Below, one piece after another: positions 8,794-17,643 of a DNA stretch of 64,000 bases. The stretch lies in contig CAJTDQ010000002.1 of the NCBI GenBank assembly GCA_910574895.1, forward strand, positions 124,001 to 188,000, written 5' to 3'. Positions within the stretch are counted from its first letter, which is position 1. Each line of letters begins with the position of its first letter. The stretch comes from Eubacteriaceae bacterium (GTDB lineage: Bacteria > Bacillota > Clostridia > Lachnospirales > Lachnospiraceae). The notes under the pieces are model-generated. The model did no database searches and was not told where the DNA came from. It saw only the letters and a list, made by a program, of their open reading frames with translations. Both the position numbers and the translations under genes were made by a program.

Positions 8794-9104
8794 GAATTCC
8801 GGTTTGTAGGGGAGTGACTTTCCTGCTGAAGAAATACAGACAGAGAATATCTTCACCTCGATTCTTGAACATTTATAGAAAATAAAAATAATATTGAATA
8901 TTTTAAGCACCGACTTCATCTTCGAAAAAATCTTGATGATTTTTTCTCAGGTAAGTCTGGACATTTGATTTTGTGAATCAAATGTCCACTTAATATTCAA
9001 TATTATTTTTATTTTATAAATGTATTCAAGACTCTCAAGTTCCTATATTCTCTGTCCGTATTATTTCAGCAGTGAAATGTCTCAACTTCTACAAACCCGA
9101 ATCT
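8793..9104. repeat. Very long imperfect hairpin, element 1
   Basis: Left arm 8793-8906 and right arm 8989-9104 are reverse complements over roughly 115 bp at about 80 percent identity by eye, with blocks such as AATAAAAATAATATTGAATA and GACAGAGAATAT matching exactly. The central part folds into two side hairpins: GAAAAAATC/GATTTTTTC at about 8924-8946 and GGACATTTGATT/AATCAAATGTCC at about 8959-8986. It starts at the purH stop codon. No protein-coding frame of note is present. It is far longer than a normal terminator and resembles a folded repeat element or a large structured RNA. Confidence 0.8.
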
Positions 9105-9271
9105 GTCAAATGTGAAAGTACAGGCTGTCTGTCCATGCTTTTCGTCTAACAAATTTAATTTTGCGGGGATGAAGCCCTGGCATATATGTGGGAATATTTA
9201 AAATTGGTGACGAATCAGATGTATCTAGAGGATTTTACATCGAAATCCGGGCTTGGATGATTAATAAAAGT

Positions 9272-9475
9272 ATATTACATATATTTTATTATCAAATCGG
9301 AAAACATATATGTAGAAAATGTTTGAAAAATGTGGCAGGTAAAAACATATTACATATTTATCTTTACCTAACAACCAGATATATATGTAAAAAGTGTTTG
9401 AAATTTATGGCAGATAAATATATATTACATATCTACTACGAAAAAATAAGAATTAATATATGTAATTTCGTATAA
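9272..9475. repeat. Three tandem 75-bp repeats (third partial)
   Basis: Units begin at 9272, 9347 and 9422, exactly 75 bp apart, each with ATATTACATAT. The first two carry, 32 bases later, a TATATGTA motif, then GTTTGAAA and TGGCAG. ATTACATAT and ATATATGTA in each unit can pair, so each unit is itself a hairpin. A 95-codon plus-strand frame (9188-9475) crosses the array and shows a matching 25-residue repeat (ILHI... ICxKCLK), but DNA and protein repetition cannot be separated here. The array lies between the two long hairpins. Confidence 0.75.
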
Positions 9476-9631
9476 TAAAGCGGAAAAAGCGATTGAAAAT
9501 ACATCGGGAAACTAAAGAATCAATACTTTATATATGTAAATCTTAAATATGTTTTGTGGCAAGATGGTGCATTTTCTGTACACATCACGCTGACAACGAA
9601 ATGCCGCCGTCACGACAATTACAATTTATAA

Positions 9632-9916
9632 GTTTGCGATTTGTGGTGGTGGGAAGAGATATAAAAGGAATACACTTGAAAACATTGAATTTCATAAACG
9701 GATTTGTATATAAAAAAGAAGTACGTAATTAAAACTAAAATTTGATTTCCGAATCAAATTTTAAGGATTCACGGAGGAGAATTCAAATAAAGAATTCTCC
9801 GTAGTTGTATCCTGTGTTTTAAATTACGTACTTCTTTTTTATATCTACAAATGTTTATGAAATTCAGTTTCCAAGTGTATCCTTTTATACTCAAACCACC
9901 TCAACAAACCGAAATT
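9632..9916. repeat. Very long imperfect hairpin, element 2
   Basis: Left arm about 9632-9738 and right arm about 9815-9916 are reverse complements, including the exact block AAAAAAGAAGTACGTAATT and a TATAAAAGGA/TACACTTG stretch. The top carries two small hairpins: AAATTTGATT/AATCAAATTT at 9738-9761 and GGAGAATTC/GAATTCTCC at 9776-9800. The design matches element 1: long stem, two side hairpins, one of them containing TTTGATT...AATCAAA, and outer tips of the form CGGTTTGTTGAGG. It ends at the fruA stop codon. No coding frame is supported. Confidence 0.8.
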
Positions 9917-9917
9917 T

Positions 9918-11972
9918 TTATTTTGCATCTTTTTTCAAAACTCCCAGCAGCAGTGCTGTAACAATAGAGCCAATAAGCCATGCAACAATATAAAGCAATG
10001 GATTACCAACAGTCGCAAATACAAATATACCACCATGTGGTGCCATTAAAGTACATCCAAACAATGCTGATAAAAATCCTGCTACACCTGCACCTGCCAT
10101 TGTTGCAGGAATTACGTGCAATGGATCTGATGCTGCAAACGGAATTGCACTCTCTGTAATAAAGGAACATCCCATGACTACATTTGAAACAAATGCTCCT
10201 CGTTCATCCCTTGTAAACTTTTTAGGAAACAACCTGCTTGCAATAGCTATTCCAACAGGCGGGACCATACCTCCAACCATAACCGCTGCCATCGCAATAT
10301 AGCATGCCTGCACTGCCGGATCAGATGCTGCCTTGCCATTTTCCATCATCTGTGCTGCTGTTGCCAGCATTCCTGTACCGAACACATATGCTGCTTTATT
10401 TATCGGTCCTCCCATATCTATAGCCATCATGGCTGCAACAATTAATCCTAATACCGTAATCAGCCCTGCGTGGGAAAGACTTGTAAGCATATTGCTCAGT
10501 CCTGTATTAATCAAACCAATCAAAGGATTAAAAATCATACACATAAGAATTCCAATAATAAGTATGCCAGCTAACGGATAAATAAGTGTTGGTTTAATAC
10601 CATCTAACGCTTCCGGAAGTTTGTCACAGAGTTTCTTCAGCGCCAATACAATAAAGCCTGCAAGAAAGCCTGCTAAAATTCCCCCAAGAAAACCTGATAC
10701 TGTGTTACCACCGCCTTTACCAACAAAAGCAAAATTGGCAATAAATCTGGAAAATCCATCTAGTGAATCTACATTATTTCCAAAAACAAAACCTGTCAGA
10801 ACTGCATTGCCGCTCGTTGCCAACAGCCCTCCTGTAAAACCAACTGCAAGCCCTGGTCTGTCCGCAATAGAATATGCGATATATCCTGCAAGTACAGGAA
10901 CCATAAGGTTCATAGACAGACCACCAATATATTTAAATAATGCCGACAGCGGGGTGCACTGACCAAAATTCGAGCCACCGGTTGTTCCGTATCCACAAAT
11001 GGTATCAATCAGGAATGCAATTGCGACCATAATACCTCCACCGATAACAAACGGTAACATATGAGATACACCACTCATCAGATGCTTATATGCTGTGTGT
11101 CCAATAGATTCTTTCTCCCCTAAGCTTCTTTCTTTTACTTCATCTGCTCCACTTTCAAAAACCGGTGCATTTCCACTGACAGCCTCACTAATTAATTTTT
11201 CTGCTTTATTAATTCCATCTGCCACCTTTGTAACAACAACACGTTTTCCTGCAAAACGCTCCATTGGAACCTTTGTATCTGCTGCAACAATAATGCCCTC
11301 TGCCTGCTCAATTTCATCTGCTGTAAGAACATTTTTTGCACCACCGGAACCTCTTGTTTCCACTTTTACCCGATAACCCATTTCTTTTGCCTGTTTTTCA
11401 ATTGATTCTGCTGCCATATAAGTATGGGCAATTCCCGTAGGACAACCTGTAACTGCTAATACTAATTTTGCTGAATCCACATTCTTTGTTTCTTTACTTT
11501 CCGTCCTTCCTTCTTTTTCTCTTTCTGCAAAATCAATTATCTCTAAAAATTGCTCCACTGTCTTAGCATTTTTTAAATTGTCAGTAAACTCTTCATTCAT
11601 TAATAATACAGAAAGCTTACTTAAAACATTTAAATGAATATTGTCTTCTGTATTTGGTGCTGCAATTAAAAAGATTAAGTGTACCGGTTCACCATCAAGA
11701 GAATCAAATGAAACTCCCTCTGGAACTACCATAGCCGCCAGACCCGGTCGATTTACCGCATCAGATTTACAGTGCGGAATTGCAATTCCGCAACCAATAC
11801 CCGTTGTTCCTTCCTCCTCCCTTGCATAAACTCCCTGACGGTAAGTTTCCACATCGTCAATTTTCCCACTTGCATTCATAAGTTCAACCATTTTATCTAA
11901 AACATCCTTTTTGTCCGATGCATGTCCGTTTAGTTGAATACTCTTAGAATCCAGTAAATCAATAATTCGCAT
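9918..11972 (-). CDS. fruA: PTS fructose transporter, fused IIA-IIB-IIC
   Basis: The start at 11972 (MRIIDLLDSKSIQLNG) follows TAAGGAGGAAG; the frame upstream to 12083 is not needed. The 684-residue protein takes up and phosphorylates fructose or a related sugar. IIA covers about residues 1-150 with the phospho-His67 in GIAIPHCKS. IIB covers about 168-265 with Cys177 in AVTGCPTGIAHTY. IIC fills the rest with many membrane helices (SHMLPFVIGGGI, MVPPVGIAIASRLF). It is not accompanied by a 1-phosphofructokinase or DeoR regulator in this window; those genes usually adjoin fruA, so it may be regulated in trans. Confidence 0.94.
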   Translation of the reverse strand: MRIIDLLDSKSIQLNGHASDKKDVLDKMVELMNASGKIDDVETYRQGVYAREEEGTTGIGCGIAIPHCKSDAVNRPGLAAMVVPEGVSFDSLDGEPVHLIFLIAAPNTEDNIHLNVLSKLSVLLMNEEFTDNLKNAKTVEQFLEIIDFAEREKEGRTESKETKNVDSAKLVLAVTGCPTGIAHTYMAAESIEKQAKEMGYRVKVETRGSGGAKNVLTADEIEQAEGIIVAADTKVPMERFAGKRVVVTKVADGINKAEKLISEAVSGNAPVFESGADEVKERSLGEKESIGHTAYKHLMSGVSHMLPFVIGGGIMVAIAFLIDTICGYGTTGGSNFGQCTPLSALFKYIGGLSMNLMVPVLAGYIAYSIADRPGLAVGFTGGLLATSGNAVLTGFVFGNNVDSLDGFSRFIANFAFVGKGGGNTVSGFLGGILAGFLAGFIVLALKKLCDKLPEALDGIKPTLIYPLAGILIIGILMCMIFNPLIGLINTGLSNMLTSLSHAGLITVLGLIVAAMMAIDMGGPINKAAYVFGTGMLATAAQMMENGKAASDPAVQACYIAMAAVMVGGMVPPVGIAIASRLFPKKFTRDERGAFVSNVVMGCSFITESAIPFAASDPLHVIPATMAGAGVAGFLSALFGCTLMAPHGGIFVFATVGNPLLYIVAWLIGSIVTALLLGVLKKDAK

Positions 11973-12158
11973 TTTTTCTTCCTCCTTATAGTTTACATTG
12001 TATAAATCATTTATAAGTTTCTTACTCCTCTTTAACTCACTCAATAACCGCCCATATAGTTTTAAAAAGGAACTTTGACCCAAAAAAGATTTCTCTTATT
12101 TTCCTGTTACTTTTATTCTATAAGTTTAATTATTATTTTTCAATTTGTACAAAGCCAG

Positions 12159-12186
12159 AATATTGCACTAAAGTTCGTGCAATATT
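12159..12186. promoter_or_regulatory. Perfect inverted repeat, likely operator, in the fruA / CBS divergent region
   Basis: AATATTGCAC (12159-12168) and GTGCAATATT (12177-12186) form a perfect 10-bp inverted repeat around 8 nt. It lies about 190 bp upstream of fruA and 140 bp upstream of the CBS gene, in an intergenic stretch (11973-12326) that otherwise holds only A/T-rich sequence. The spacing suits a dimeric repressor or activator rather than a terminator, as no T run follows. No regulator gene is adjacent, so the partner is unknown. Confidence 0.5.
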
Positions 12187-12326
12187 TAATGAATAATTAA
12201 TTTTATTTTCTTTTGTGTTATTCTCTTAAATTATTTGTTAACTTTTTGTGTAATCTATAGAATAAATATTTGTTTTCTGCTATGATAATTTTCGGTATGA
12301 AACAAAAGCTATCGGAGGTGATACGT

Positions 12327-12737
12327 ATGAATATTTTATTCTTTTTGACACCGAAAGAAAATGTGGCACATATTGAAGACAGTGACACTCTCCGTCAGGC
12401 ATTGGAAAAAATGGAACACCGCGGTTATGCCGCTATTCCTATTCTTACAAAGGAAGGAAAATACATAGGAACTGTTACAGAAGGTGATATGCTTTGGTAC
12501 TTAAAAAATCATGGTTTTCCAAGTTTAAGGAAAATGGAGAAGTTTTCAATTATGGAAGTTGACAGACACCGTGACAATAAGGCTGTAAACATTTCAATCT
12601 CGATGGAAGGTCTGGTAGACAAAATTACAAATCAGAACTTTGTTCCAGTCGTTGACGACAACAATGTTTTTATCGGAATAATTACAAGAAAAGATGTCAT
12701 TTTATATTTATCAAACAAGGATTTAGTCGAAGGATAA
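12327..12737 (+). CDS. CBS domain-pair protein
   Basis: The ATG at 12327 follows GGAGGTG by six bases, giving 136 residues. Two CBS domains are visible, about residues 10-60 (DTLRQALEKMEHRGYAAIPIL ending in GTVTEGDMLWYL) and about 75-130 (ending in NVFIGIITRKDVILYL). CBS pairs bind adenine nucleotides and sense energy or ionic state; here there is no attached catalytic domain, so it is a stand-alone sensor of unknown partner. It diverges from fruA and ends at a strong bidirectional terminator. Confidence 0.88.
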   Translation: MNILFFLTPKENVAHIEDSDTLRQALEKMEHRGYAAIPILTKEGKYIGTVTEGDMLWYLKNHGFPSLRKMEKFSIMEVDRHRDNKAVNISISMEGLVDKITNQNFVPVVDDNNVFIGIITRKDVILYLSNKDLVEG

Positions 12738-12754
12738 ATTGAAAAAATTATAAC

Positions 12755-12820
12755 AGGCAGAGGTTTATGAAAATTACAGTACACAGAAATGAACTCTATA
12801 ATTTTCATAAACCTCTGCCT
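12755..12820. terminator. Bidirectional terminator between CBS gene and ZIP transporter
   Basis: A perfect 22-bp stem: 12755-12776 (beginning AGGCAGAGGTTTATG) pairs with 12799-12820, with a 22-nt loop. It is flanked by A-rich sequence on the left and T-rich sequence on the right and lies between two converging genes. Confidence 0.8.
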
Positions 12821-12842
12821 ATTCTTATATTCTAATCCAGTA

Positions 12843-13625
12843 TTACCCCAACGCAACATCCAGCATCATCATTACTGTAAAGCCCAATGAAAAGAGTAGC
12901 GTTCCCACATTAGAATGTTTTCCTTCAGACATCTCCGGTATTAATTCCTCTACTACTACATACAGCATTGCACCAGCTGCAAAGCTCAACAAATATGGTA
13001 ATGCGGGTACGATAAAGCCAGATGCCATTACTGTAATCAACGCAGCTACCGGTTCTACTGCCCCGGATAATGTACCATATAAGAATGCCCTGCCTTTTCC
13101 GATTCCTTCTGCTTTAAGGGGCATTGAAATAATAGCTCCTTCCGGAAAATTCTGAATAGCAATTCCTATCGCAAGTACCATCGCTCCCATTATGCTAATC
13201 CCGCTATTTCCTGAAATCACCCCGGCAAACACCACACCTACCGCCATCCCCTCCGGGATATTATGTAGCGTTACGGCAAAGACAAGCATTGTCGTTTTTT
13301 TTAACTGTACTTTTGGTCCTTCCGATTCCTCACTATCCAGATGTAAATGCGGAACTGCTTTGTCTAAAATAAGCAAAAATAATATTCCACACCAAAACCC
13401 GATAAAAGCAGGCAAAAACGAAAATTTTCCCATGCCTGACGATTGCTCTATCGCAGGAATAATTAAACTCCAGATAGATGCTGCAACCATTACTCCGGAT
13501 GCGAATCCCGTCAGTGCTTTTCTTACTTTATTATTTAGTTTATTTTTCATAAACAGCACACAGGCGGCACCTAATGTTGTTCCAAGAAAGGGAATGAAGA
13601 TTCCTTCTGCTATTTGTAATGTCAT
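12843..13625 (-). CDS. ZIP family metal transporter
   Basis: This 260-residue protein has eight predicted helices and both core metal-site helices of the ZIP family: HNIPEGMAVGVVFAG (helix IV) and NFPEGAIISMPL (helix V). The cytoplasmic loop after helix III contains HLHLDSEESEG, a short His-rich metal-binding stretch. It probably imports zinc, iron or manganese in the manner of ZupT/GufA. The start MTLQIAEGIFIPFLG and length fit the family. It is transcribed alone, opposite to the CBS gene. Which metal it carries cannot be read from the sequence. Confidence 0.92.
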   Translation of the reverse strand: MTLQIAEGIFIPFLGTTLGAACVLFMKNKLNNKVRKALTGFASGVMVAASIWSLIIPAIEQSSGMGKFSFLPAFIGFWCGILFLLILDKAVPHLHLDSEESEGPKVQLKKTTMLVFAVTLHNIPEGMAVGVVFAGVISGNSGISIMGAMVLAIGIAIQNFPEGAIISMPLKAEGIGKGRAFLYGTLSGAVEPVAALITVMASGFIVPALPYLLSFAAGAMLYVVVEELIPEMSEGKHSNVGTLLFSLGFTVMMMLDVALG

Positions 13626-13859
13626 ATTTCCTCATATAATGCATTTTTTGATGCATCAGACACTCCTTTCTAAATTTAATAAAAACAATTATTTTATTAT
13701 CTACTCTTATAGTATTCTAACATAAAGTTTTCGATACACAAACACATGTATAACTTATTTTCCAATATTTGAATGGTATGGATTTTATATATAAGACAAC
13801 AATATTTGTGTAAATTGTTTTAAAGCTTTTGCTTTTAAAAAACACAAGGAGGGACAAAT

Positions 13860-14042
13860 ATGGAATTATCAGAAAAGGAACTTTCAGTAGTTCAGGATTT
13901 ATTAAACGAAGAAGAATTGTTAGTAAAAAAATTTAAAATGCTGGCAAACCACAGTCAGGATGAAACAGTAAAACAGCAGATGCTTGATATTGCTGATAAG
14001 CATCAGGGTCATTTTAACGCTATTTATTCTTATTTAAATTAA
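13860..14042 (+). CDS. Small ferritin-like helical protein, spore coat associated (putative)
   Basis: The 60-residue product (MELSEKELSVVQDLLNEEEL...) is acidic and fully helical, with a pattern like the first half of Coat_F/ferritin-like proteins: an E..L..KKFKMLANHS helix, then KQQMLDIADKHQGHF. It has an AGGAGGG ribosome site and lies 13 bp upstream of the CotF-like gene, with which it is surely co-transcribed. Many Clostridia carry this two-gene pair. A role in the spore coat or in stress protection is inferred from the neighbour. Confidence 0.72.
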   Translation: MELSEKELSVVQDLLNEEELLVKKFKMLANHSQDETVKQQMLDIADKHQGHFNAIYSYLN

Positions 14043-14055
14043 CCAGGAGGTCATT

Positions 14056-14325
14056 ATGGAAGAGATTTATACAGAAAAAGAGATTTTAGGGGATGCCCTC
14101 AACACAGAAAAAAATGCTACAAATTTATATAATTTAAGTGCAAACGAGTGTGTTCATGAAAACCTTCGTTGTACAATGATGGATTTACTTCAGAAAGAGC
14201 ATGAAATTCAAGTCGATGTATTTAATCAGATGCACACAATGGGATATTATCCTACTCCTGCTGCTGAATCTAAAAAAATGCAGGATGCAAAGGCTAAATT
14301 CGAATGCGGATATAAAGCTATTTAG
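14056..14325 (+). CDS. CotF-family spore coat protein
   Basis: This 89-residue protein fits the Coat_F family: EKEILGDALNTEKNATNLYNLSANEC followed by LRCTMMDLLQKEHEIQVDVFNQM and the C-terminal GYYPTPAAE segment before a short helix. The last motif (MGYYPTPAA) is a good family mark. An AGGAGG site precedes the ATG. It is the second gene of the pair starting at 13860 and is followed by a strong terminator. Expression in the mother cell during sporulation is expected from the family; no sigma-E or sigma-K promoter could be assigned with confidence. Confidence 0.82.
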   Translation: MEEIYTEKEILGDALNTEKNATNLYNLSANECVHENLRCTMMDLLQKEHEIQVDVFNQMHTMGYYPTPAAESKKMQDAKAKFECGYKAI

Positions 14326-14352
14326 TTTACCACTCACTTTTTTTCAAATTAA

Positions 14353-14390
14353 AAGGACTGCTGCATAATGCAACAGTCCTTATGTTTTTT
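14353..14390 (+). terminator. Intrinsic terminator after the coat gene pair
   Basis: AAGGACTG (14353-14360) pairs with CAGTCCTT (14374-14381), with TGCA/TGCA extending the stem, followed by a T run (TATGTTTTTT). Confidence 0.85.
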
Positions 14391-14396
14391 AACAAT

Positions 14397-16178
14397 TTAT
14401 TTTTTTATTTTAACTTTCTTTACTACAGACCATTTCTTACTATAGTATTTTGCTTTTCCAACAGTCCTATAAGCCTTTGCTCTGACATAAAGCTTTTTCT
14501 GTTTTTTCAATTTCTTATTTGTTACAGTAATTTTCGCTTTTTTTACTGTCTTAGAAACAAGTACTTTCTTAAACTTCTTTGTTTTTGAAAACTGAACTTT
14601 ATATCCTGTTGCACCTTTTATTTTCTTAAGAGTAAGTTTAACTTTCTTTGATGTTTTTTTCTTAAGTGCTTTTCTGACTTTTGTTTTTGCCACTTTCACA
14701 TTTGAATTTATTGTAGGATTCACAACCGTATTCTTTGTTGTAGTTACATTATTCATTGTGGTTTCTTTAGGATTCTGCGTTGTTGTCTCCGGTACATAAT
14801 CCGGATCCGGTATTGTCGCTGTTGTCACAAAAGAAATATCTTTAACATGAATTGTTACAGCGCCATTATCTGCAATCGTGTCTCCCTCTGTCTTACCCAT
14901 TCCAAACTTCAGACTAACTGTATTCTCAAAATCATTCGGTATATCTACATTCGTTTCGAAATTATATGGAACACCTGCTTTCAGGTCAATGAAACCACCG
15001 CCCAATGTCTCTTCATTACCATCTGCTACTTTTACAAAAATTTTCTTATCTTTGTCCGATGTAATTGTACAGGAATATTTATATGTATTTCCCGGATAAT
15101 ACTTTAAATTTTCAAGAGTCGCCTGTGCTGCCCACACAGAATCTCCGGCTATATTTCCTACAGAAGTTATATTGGCCGTAAAACCATTTCCTGGTGTGTC
15201 CGCTGTTTCAAGAGTTCCCTTAGCAGGAATCCAACCATTTTCACCTCCAAAGAACTTTTTCCATGTTCCCTTATACTCCGATACTGCATCTTGTGTGACA
15301 GTAATCATCGGACCATCATACTTTGTAGTTGGTGCTTCCGTTTTCTGGTAAACTCTTACATAGTCCACTTCCATTGTTGATCTTGATGGGAATGCTGAAT
15401 TGTCTATGCCTTCATCATCAAGTCCCGGCCATTGTCCTCCAATAGCAAGGTTAAATAAAATGAAAAAGTTGCTTCTTAATTCATCAAAATCCGAACTTGA
15501 AATATTTATCGTGTTAAATACTTTATCATCCACATACCATTTTATTGATTTCTTATCCCATTCAATACTATATGTATGCCATTGCGTCCTATCAAAATCT
15601 GCCGGAACTACTCCCTGAGAACTCTTACCCGCATCAGCATGTCCTGTATAAGAAGCACCCTCCGTATACCAATGGACATGTCCGTGAGTAAAGTTTTCAG
15701 TGTTAATCGCTTCCATAATATCAATTTCTCCACATTTCGGCCATCCGCCATTTGTTCCTAACATCCAAAATGCCGGCCATGATCTGCTAAAACTTGGAAG
15801 TTTCATCCGTGCTTCAATTCTTCCAAATTTAAAAGTTTTTTTACCTTTTGTAGTAATTCTTCCAGATGTATAATTCTGGTTTCCCATTCTCTCTTTCAGG
15901 GCATGTATCTTCAATGTTCCATTGGATACTTCTACATTCTTCTGACTGTTTGTATAGTATTGTTTTTCACCATTTCCCCAACCCCAGTCACCATTTCCAA
16001 TTTCATAATTCCAGATATTTGTATCCAGACGTGTTCCTTCAAACTCATCACTCCATACCAGGTCCCATTCGTCTGCCGCTTTTACATCTGCTGATTTACT
16101 TTGTGTCAAAAACAGTCCTGATGCCAACATAGCGAGCGCTAATACACTGGCAATTACTTTCTTATATAAATTGTTCAT
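14397..16178 (-). CDS. Secreted GH16 beta-glucanase with C-terminal carbohydrate-binding and Lys-rich domain
   Basis: The start at 16178 (MNNLYKKVIASVLALAMLASG) follows AAAGGAGAAGG and gives a signal peptide, cut probably near VKAADEW; the upstream frame has no ribosome site. Residues 37-295 form a GH16 laminarinase/lichenase domain, with catalytic Glu151, Asp153 and Glu156 in CGEIDIMEA. About 320-460 resembles a CBM4/9-like beta-sandwich (WKKFFGGENGWIPAKG). A Thr-rich linker (TTTQNPKETTMNN) leads to a Lys-rich fibronectin-like tail (KIKGATGYKVQFSKTKKFK) seen in Lachnospiraceae exported enzymes. It likely cleaves beta-1,3- or mixed-linkage glucans outside the cell. Length is 593 residues. Confidence 0.93.
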   Translation of the reverse strand: MNNLYKKVIASVLALAMLASGLFLTQSKSADVKAADEWDLVWSDEFEGTRLDTNIWNYEIGNGDWGWGNGEKQYYTNSQKNVEVSNGTLKIHALKERMGNQNYTSGRITTKGKKTFKFGRIEARMKLPSFSRSWPAFWMLGTNGGWPKCGEIDIMEAINTENFTHGHVHWYTEGASYTGHADAGKSSQGVVPADFDRTQWHTYSIEWDKKSIKWYVDDKVFNTINISSSDFDELRSNFFILFNLAIGGQWPGLDDEGIDNSAFPSRSTMEVDYVRVYQKTEAPTTKYDGPMITVTQDAVSEYKGTWKKFFGGENGWIPAKGTLETADTPGNGFTANITSVGNIAGDSVWAAQATLENLKYYPGNTYKYSCTITSDKDKKIFVKVADGNEETLGGGFIDLKAGVPYNFETNVDIPNDFENTVSLKFGMGKTEGDTIADNGAVTIHVKDISFVTTATIPDPDYVPETTTQNPKETTMNNVTTTKNTVVNPTINSNVKVAKTKVRKALKKKTSKKVKLTLKKIKGATGYKVQFSKTKKFKKVLVSKTVKKAKITVTNKKLKKQKKLYVRAKAYRTVGKAKYYSKKWSVVKKVKIKK

Positions 16179-16319
16179 AACCTTCTCCTTTACTTTTCTC
16201 TTTTTGTACAAAACTATATTTACATATAACCAAATAAAAATGTTTTTATCAAGTCTTTCTAGTAAATTTGTACAAAAATATTGTGATAAGATAGTGATAT
16301 ACGTTTTTTTATATATACC

Positions 16320-16347
16320 CAAAAAAAGAAGTCTTTTCAGACTTCTT
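16320..16347 (-). terminator. Intrinsic terminator of the MoxR-VWA operon
   Basis: AAGAAGTCT and AGACTTCTT (16326-16347) form a 9-bp stem with a four-base loop. On the minus strand a T run follows, 20 bp after the VWA stop codon. Confidence 0.8.
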
Positions 16348-16367
16348 CCATAAATTAGCAAATATTT

Positions 16368-17567
16368 TTATTTATCACTCATTAATTTCTTAATACCCGC
16401 TTTTAACCCATCAACGGTTAAAGGGTACATATCAACAATCTCTTTTATCAGTCTCTCTGACTCCATCCAGTACATTCTTGTTAAATCTCCATGATAGGAA
16501 GGATTCAGCCATATTGAATGTGGATATTTCTTACGGAATAACTGCATCCATTCATGTCCTGACAAACCGTCATTTGGTCCACTGTAATTTCCATTTTTGT
16601 CAAGATACTCTTCCTCTGCCATTCCTGCATCTCCCACGATAATTACCTTATAGTCCTTATCATAGTTTTTAAACGCCCATGTAGTATCAATCCAGTCACC
16701 GGTTTCACATTCCGGTGTTTTATATAGTTTTGCATAGATACAATTATGGAAATAAAATGTCTTCACATCCTTAAAATGATTTGCTTTATGCACTGCCTGA
16801 AACAACTCATTACAAAGTTCACTATAAGGGTACATCGAGCCACCACTGTCAAACAGCAGCATCAATTTGACAGAATTTTTCCTAGGCTGTTCAAACTCTA
16901 ACTTCAGATATCCTCCCTGATTACAAGTCGCATCTATTGTTCCCTCAATATCCAGCTCTGTCTTTGGCAAATCCATTTTTCTTGAATATTGACGAAGTTC
17001 CCTCAATGCTACCTGAAACTGTCTCATTGTCAGTTTCTTGTCCCGTCTAAAATCCTTATATCTGCGTTCTCCCATAACTGCAAAAGCAGTCTTCATTCCC
17101 GCATGATTTCCTAACTGTATTCCTCCGGCTGTCCTGCCATTCTTTCCAAAGGGTGAACCTCCCCCTGTACCAATCCAGTAATTGCCGCCATTATGTTCTG
17201 TATGCTGTTCTCCTAATCGCTCACGAAACATCCTATGAATTTCCGTAGCTTCTTTCTTTGTCCTATCGTCTTTAAAATCGTCCGGATTTGTCATCTGAGC
17301 TCTGTCGTTATCATTATGCAGCCATGCATTTAACTTTTCCATATTAAGTTTATCTGTCTTTATATTCTGAAAATACTCCTGAAATGCCATATCCAGTTTG
17401 TCATAATCACCTTCATTTTTTACCAGAACTGTCCTGCATAAATAATAAAAATCTGTAAAACTGGAATGTGCCAGACCCTTGTCCAGTCCATCCATAAGGG
17501 TAATCCATTCTGTCGTAGATATATCCAATCCATTATTTTTCAATGTATAAAAAAATGTTGTAAACAT
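16368..17567 (-). CDS. VWA domain protein, MoxR partner
   Basis: This 399-residue protein has a C-terminal von Willebrand A domain whose metal site reads MLLFDSGGSMYPYSEL (the DxSxS-type MIDAS, here DSGGS, around residue 240). The N-terminal half is helical, with a TEWITLMDGLDKGL start like CoxE-type proteins. It pairs with the MoxR AAA+ ATPase just upstream on the same strand (76 bp gap). MoxR-VWA pairs act as chaperones that insert metal cofactors or remodel complexes; the client is not evident here. A terminator follows the stop. Confidence 0.88.
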   Translation of the reverse strand: MFTTFFYTLKNNGLDISTTEWITLMDGLDKGLAHSSFTDFYYLCRTVLVKNEGDYDKLDMAFQEYFQNIKTDKLNMEKLNAWLHNDNDRAQMTNPDDFKDDRTKKEATEIHRMFRERLGEQHTEHNGGNYWIGTGGGSPFGKNGRTAGGIQLGNHAGMKTAFAVMGERRYKDFRRDKKLTMRQFQVALRELRQYSRKMDLPKTELDIEGTIDATCNQGGYLKLEFEQPRKNSVKLMLLFDSGGSMYPYSELCNELFQAVHKANHFKDVKTFYFHNCIYAKLYKTPECETGDWIDTTWAFKNYDKDYKVIIVGDAGMAEEEYLDKNGNYSGPNDGLSGHEWMQLFRKKYPHSIWLNPSYHGDLTRMYWMESERLIKEIVDMYPLTVDGLKAGIKKLMSDK

Positions 17568-17643
17568 ACTGCCTCCACTTACAGACTGCCATCGTTAAAT
17601 AAAACATCTATCATGGCTCTGTTCTTTCATTTTTCTGTCGGTA

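Noticed and set aside
9188-9475. A 95-codon frame with a 25-residue internal repeat
   Set aside because: No ribosome site was found, and the repeats are also palindromic at DNA level; kept as a repeat array, not as a gene.
9272-9475. CRISPR array
   Set aside because: Repeat units are directly abutting at 75 bp with no unique spacers of equal length, and no cas gene is near.
14382-16353. Several plus-strand frames over the GH16 gene
   Set aside because: They are antisense shadows of the glucanase; none resembles a known protein.
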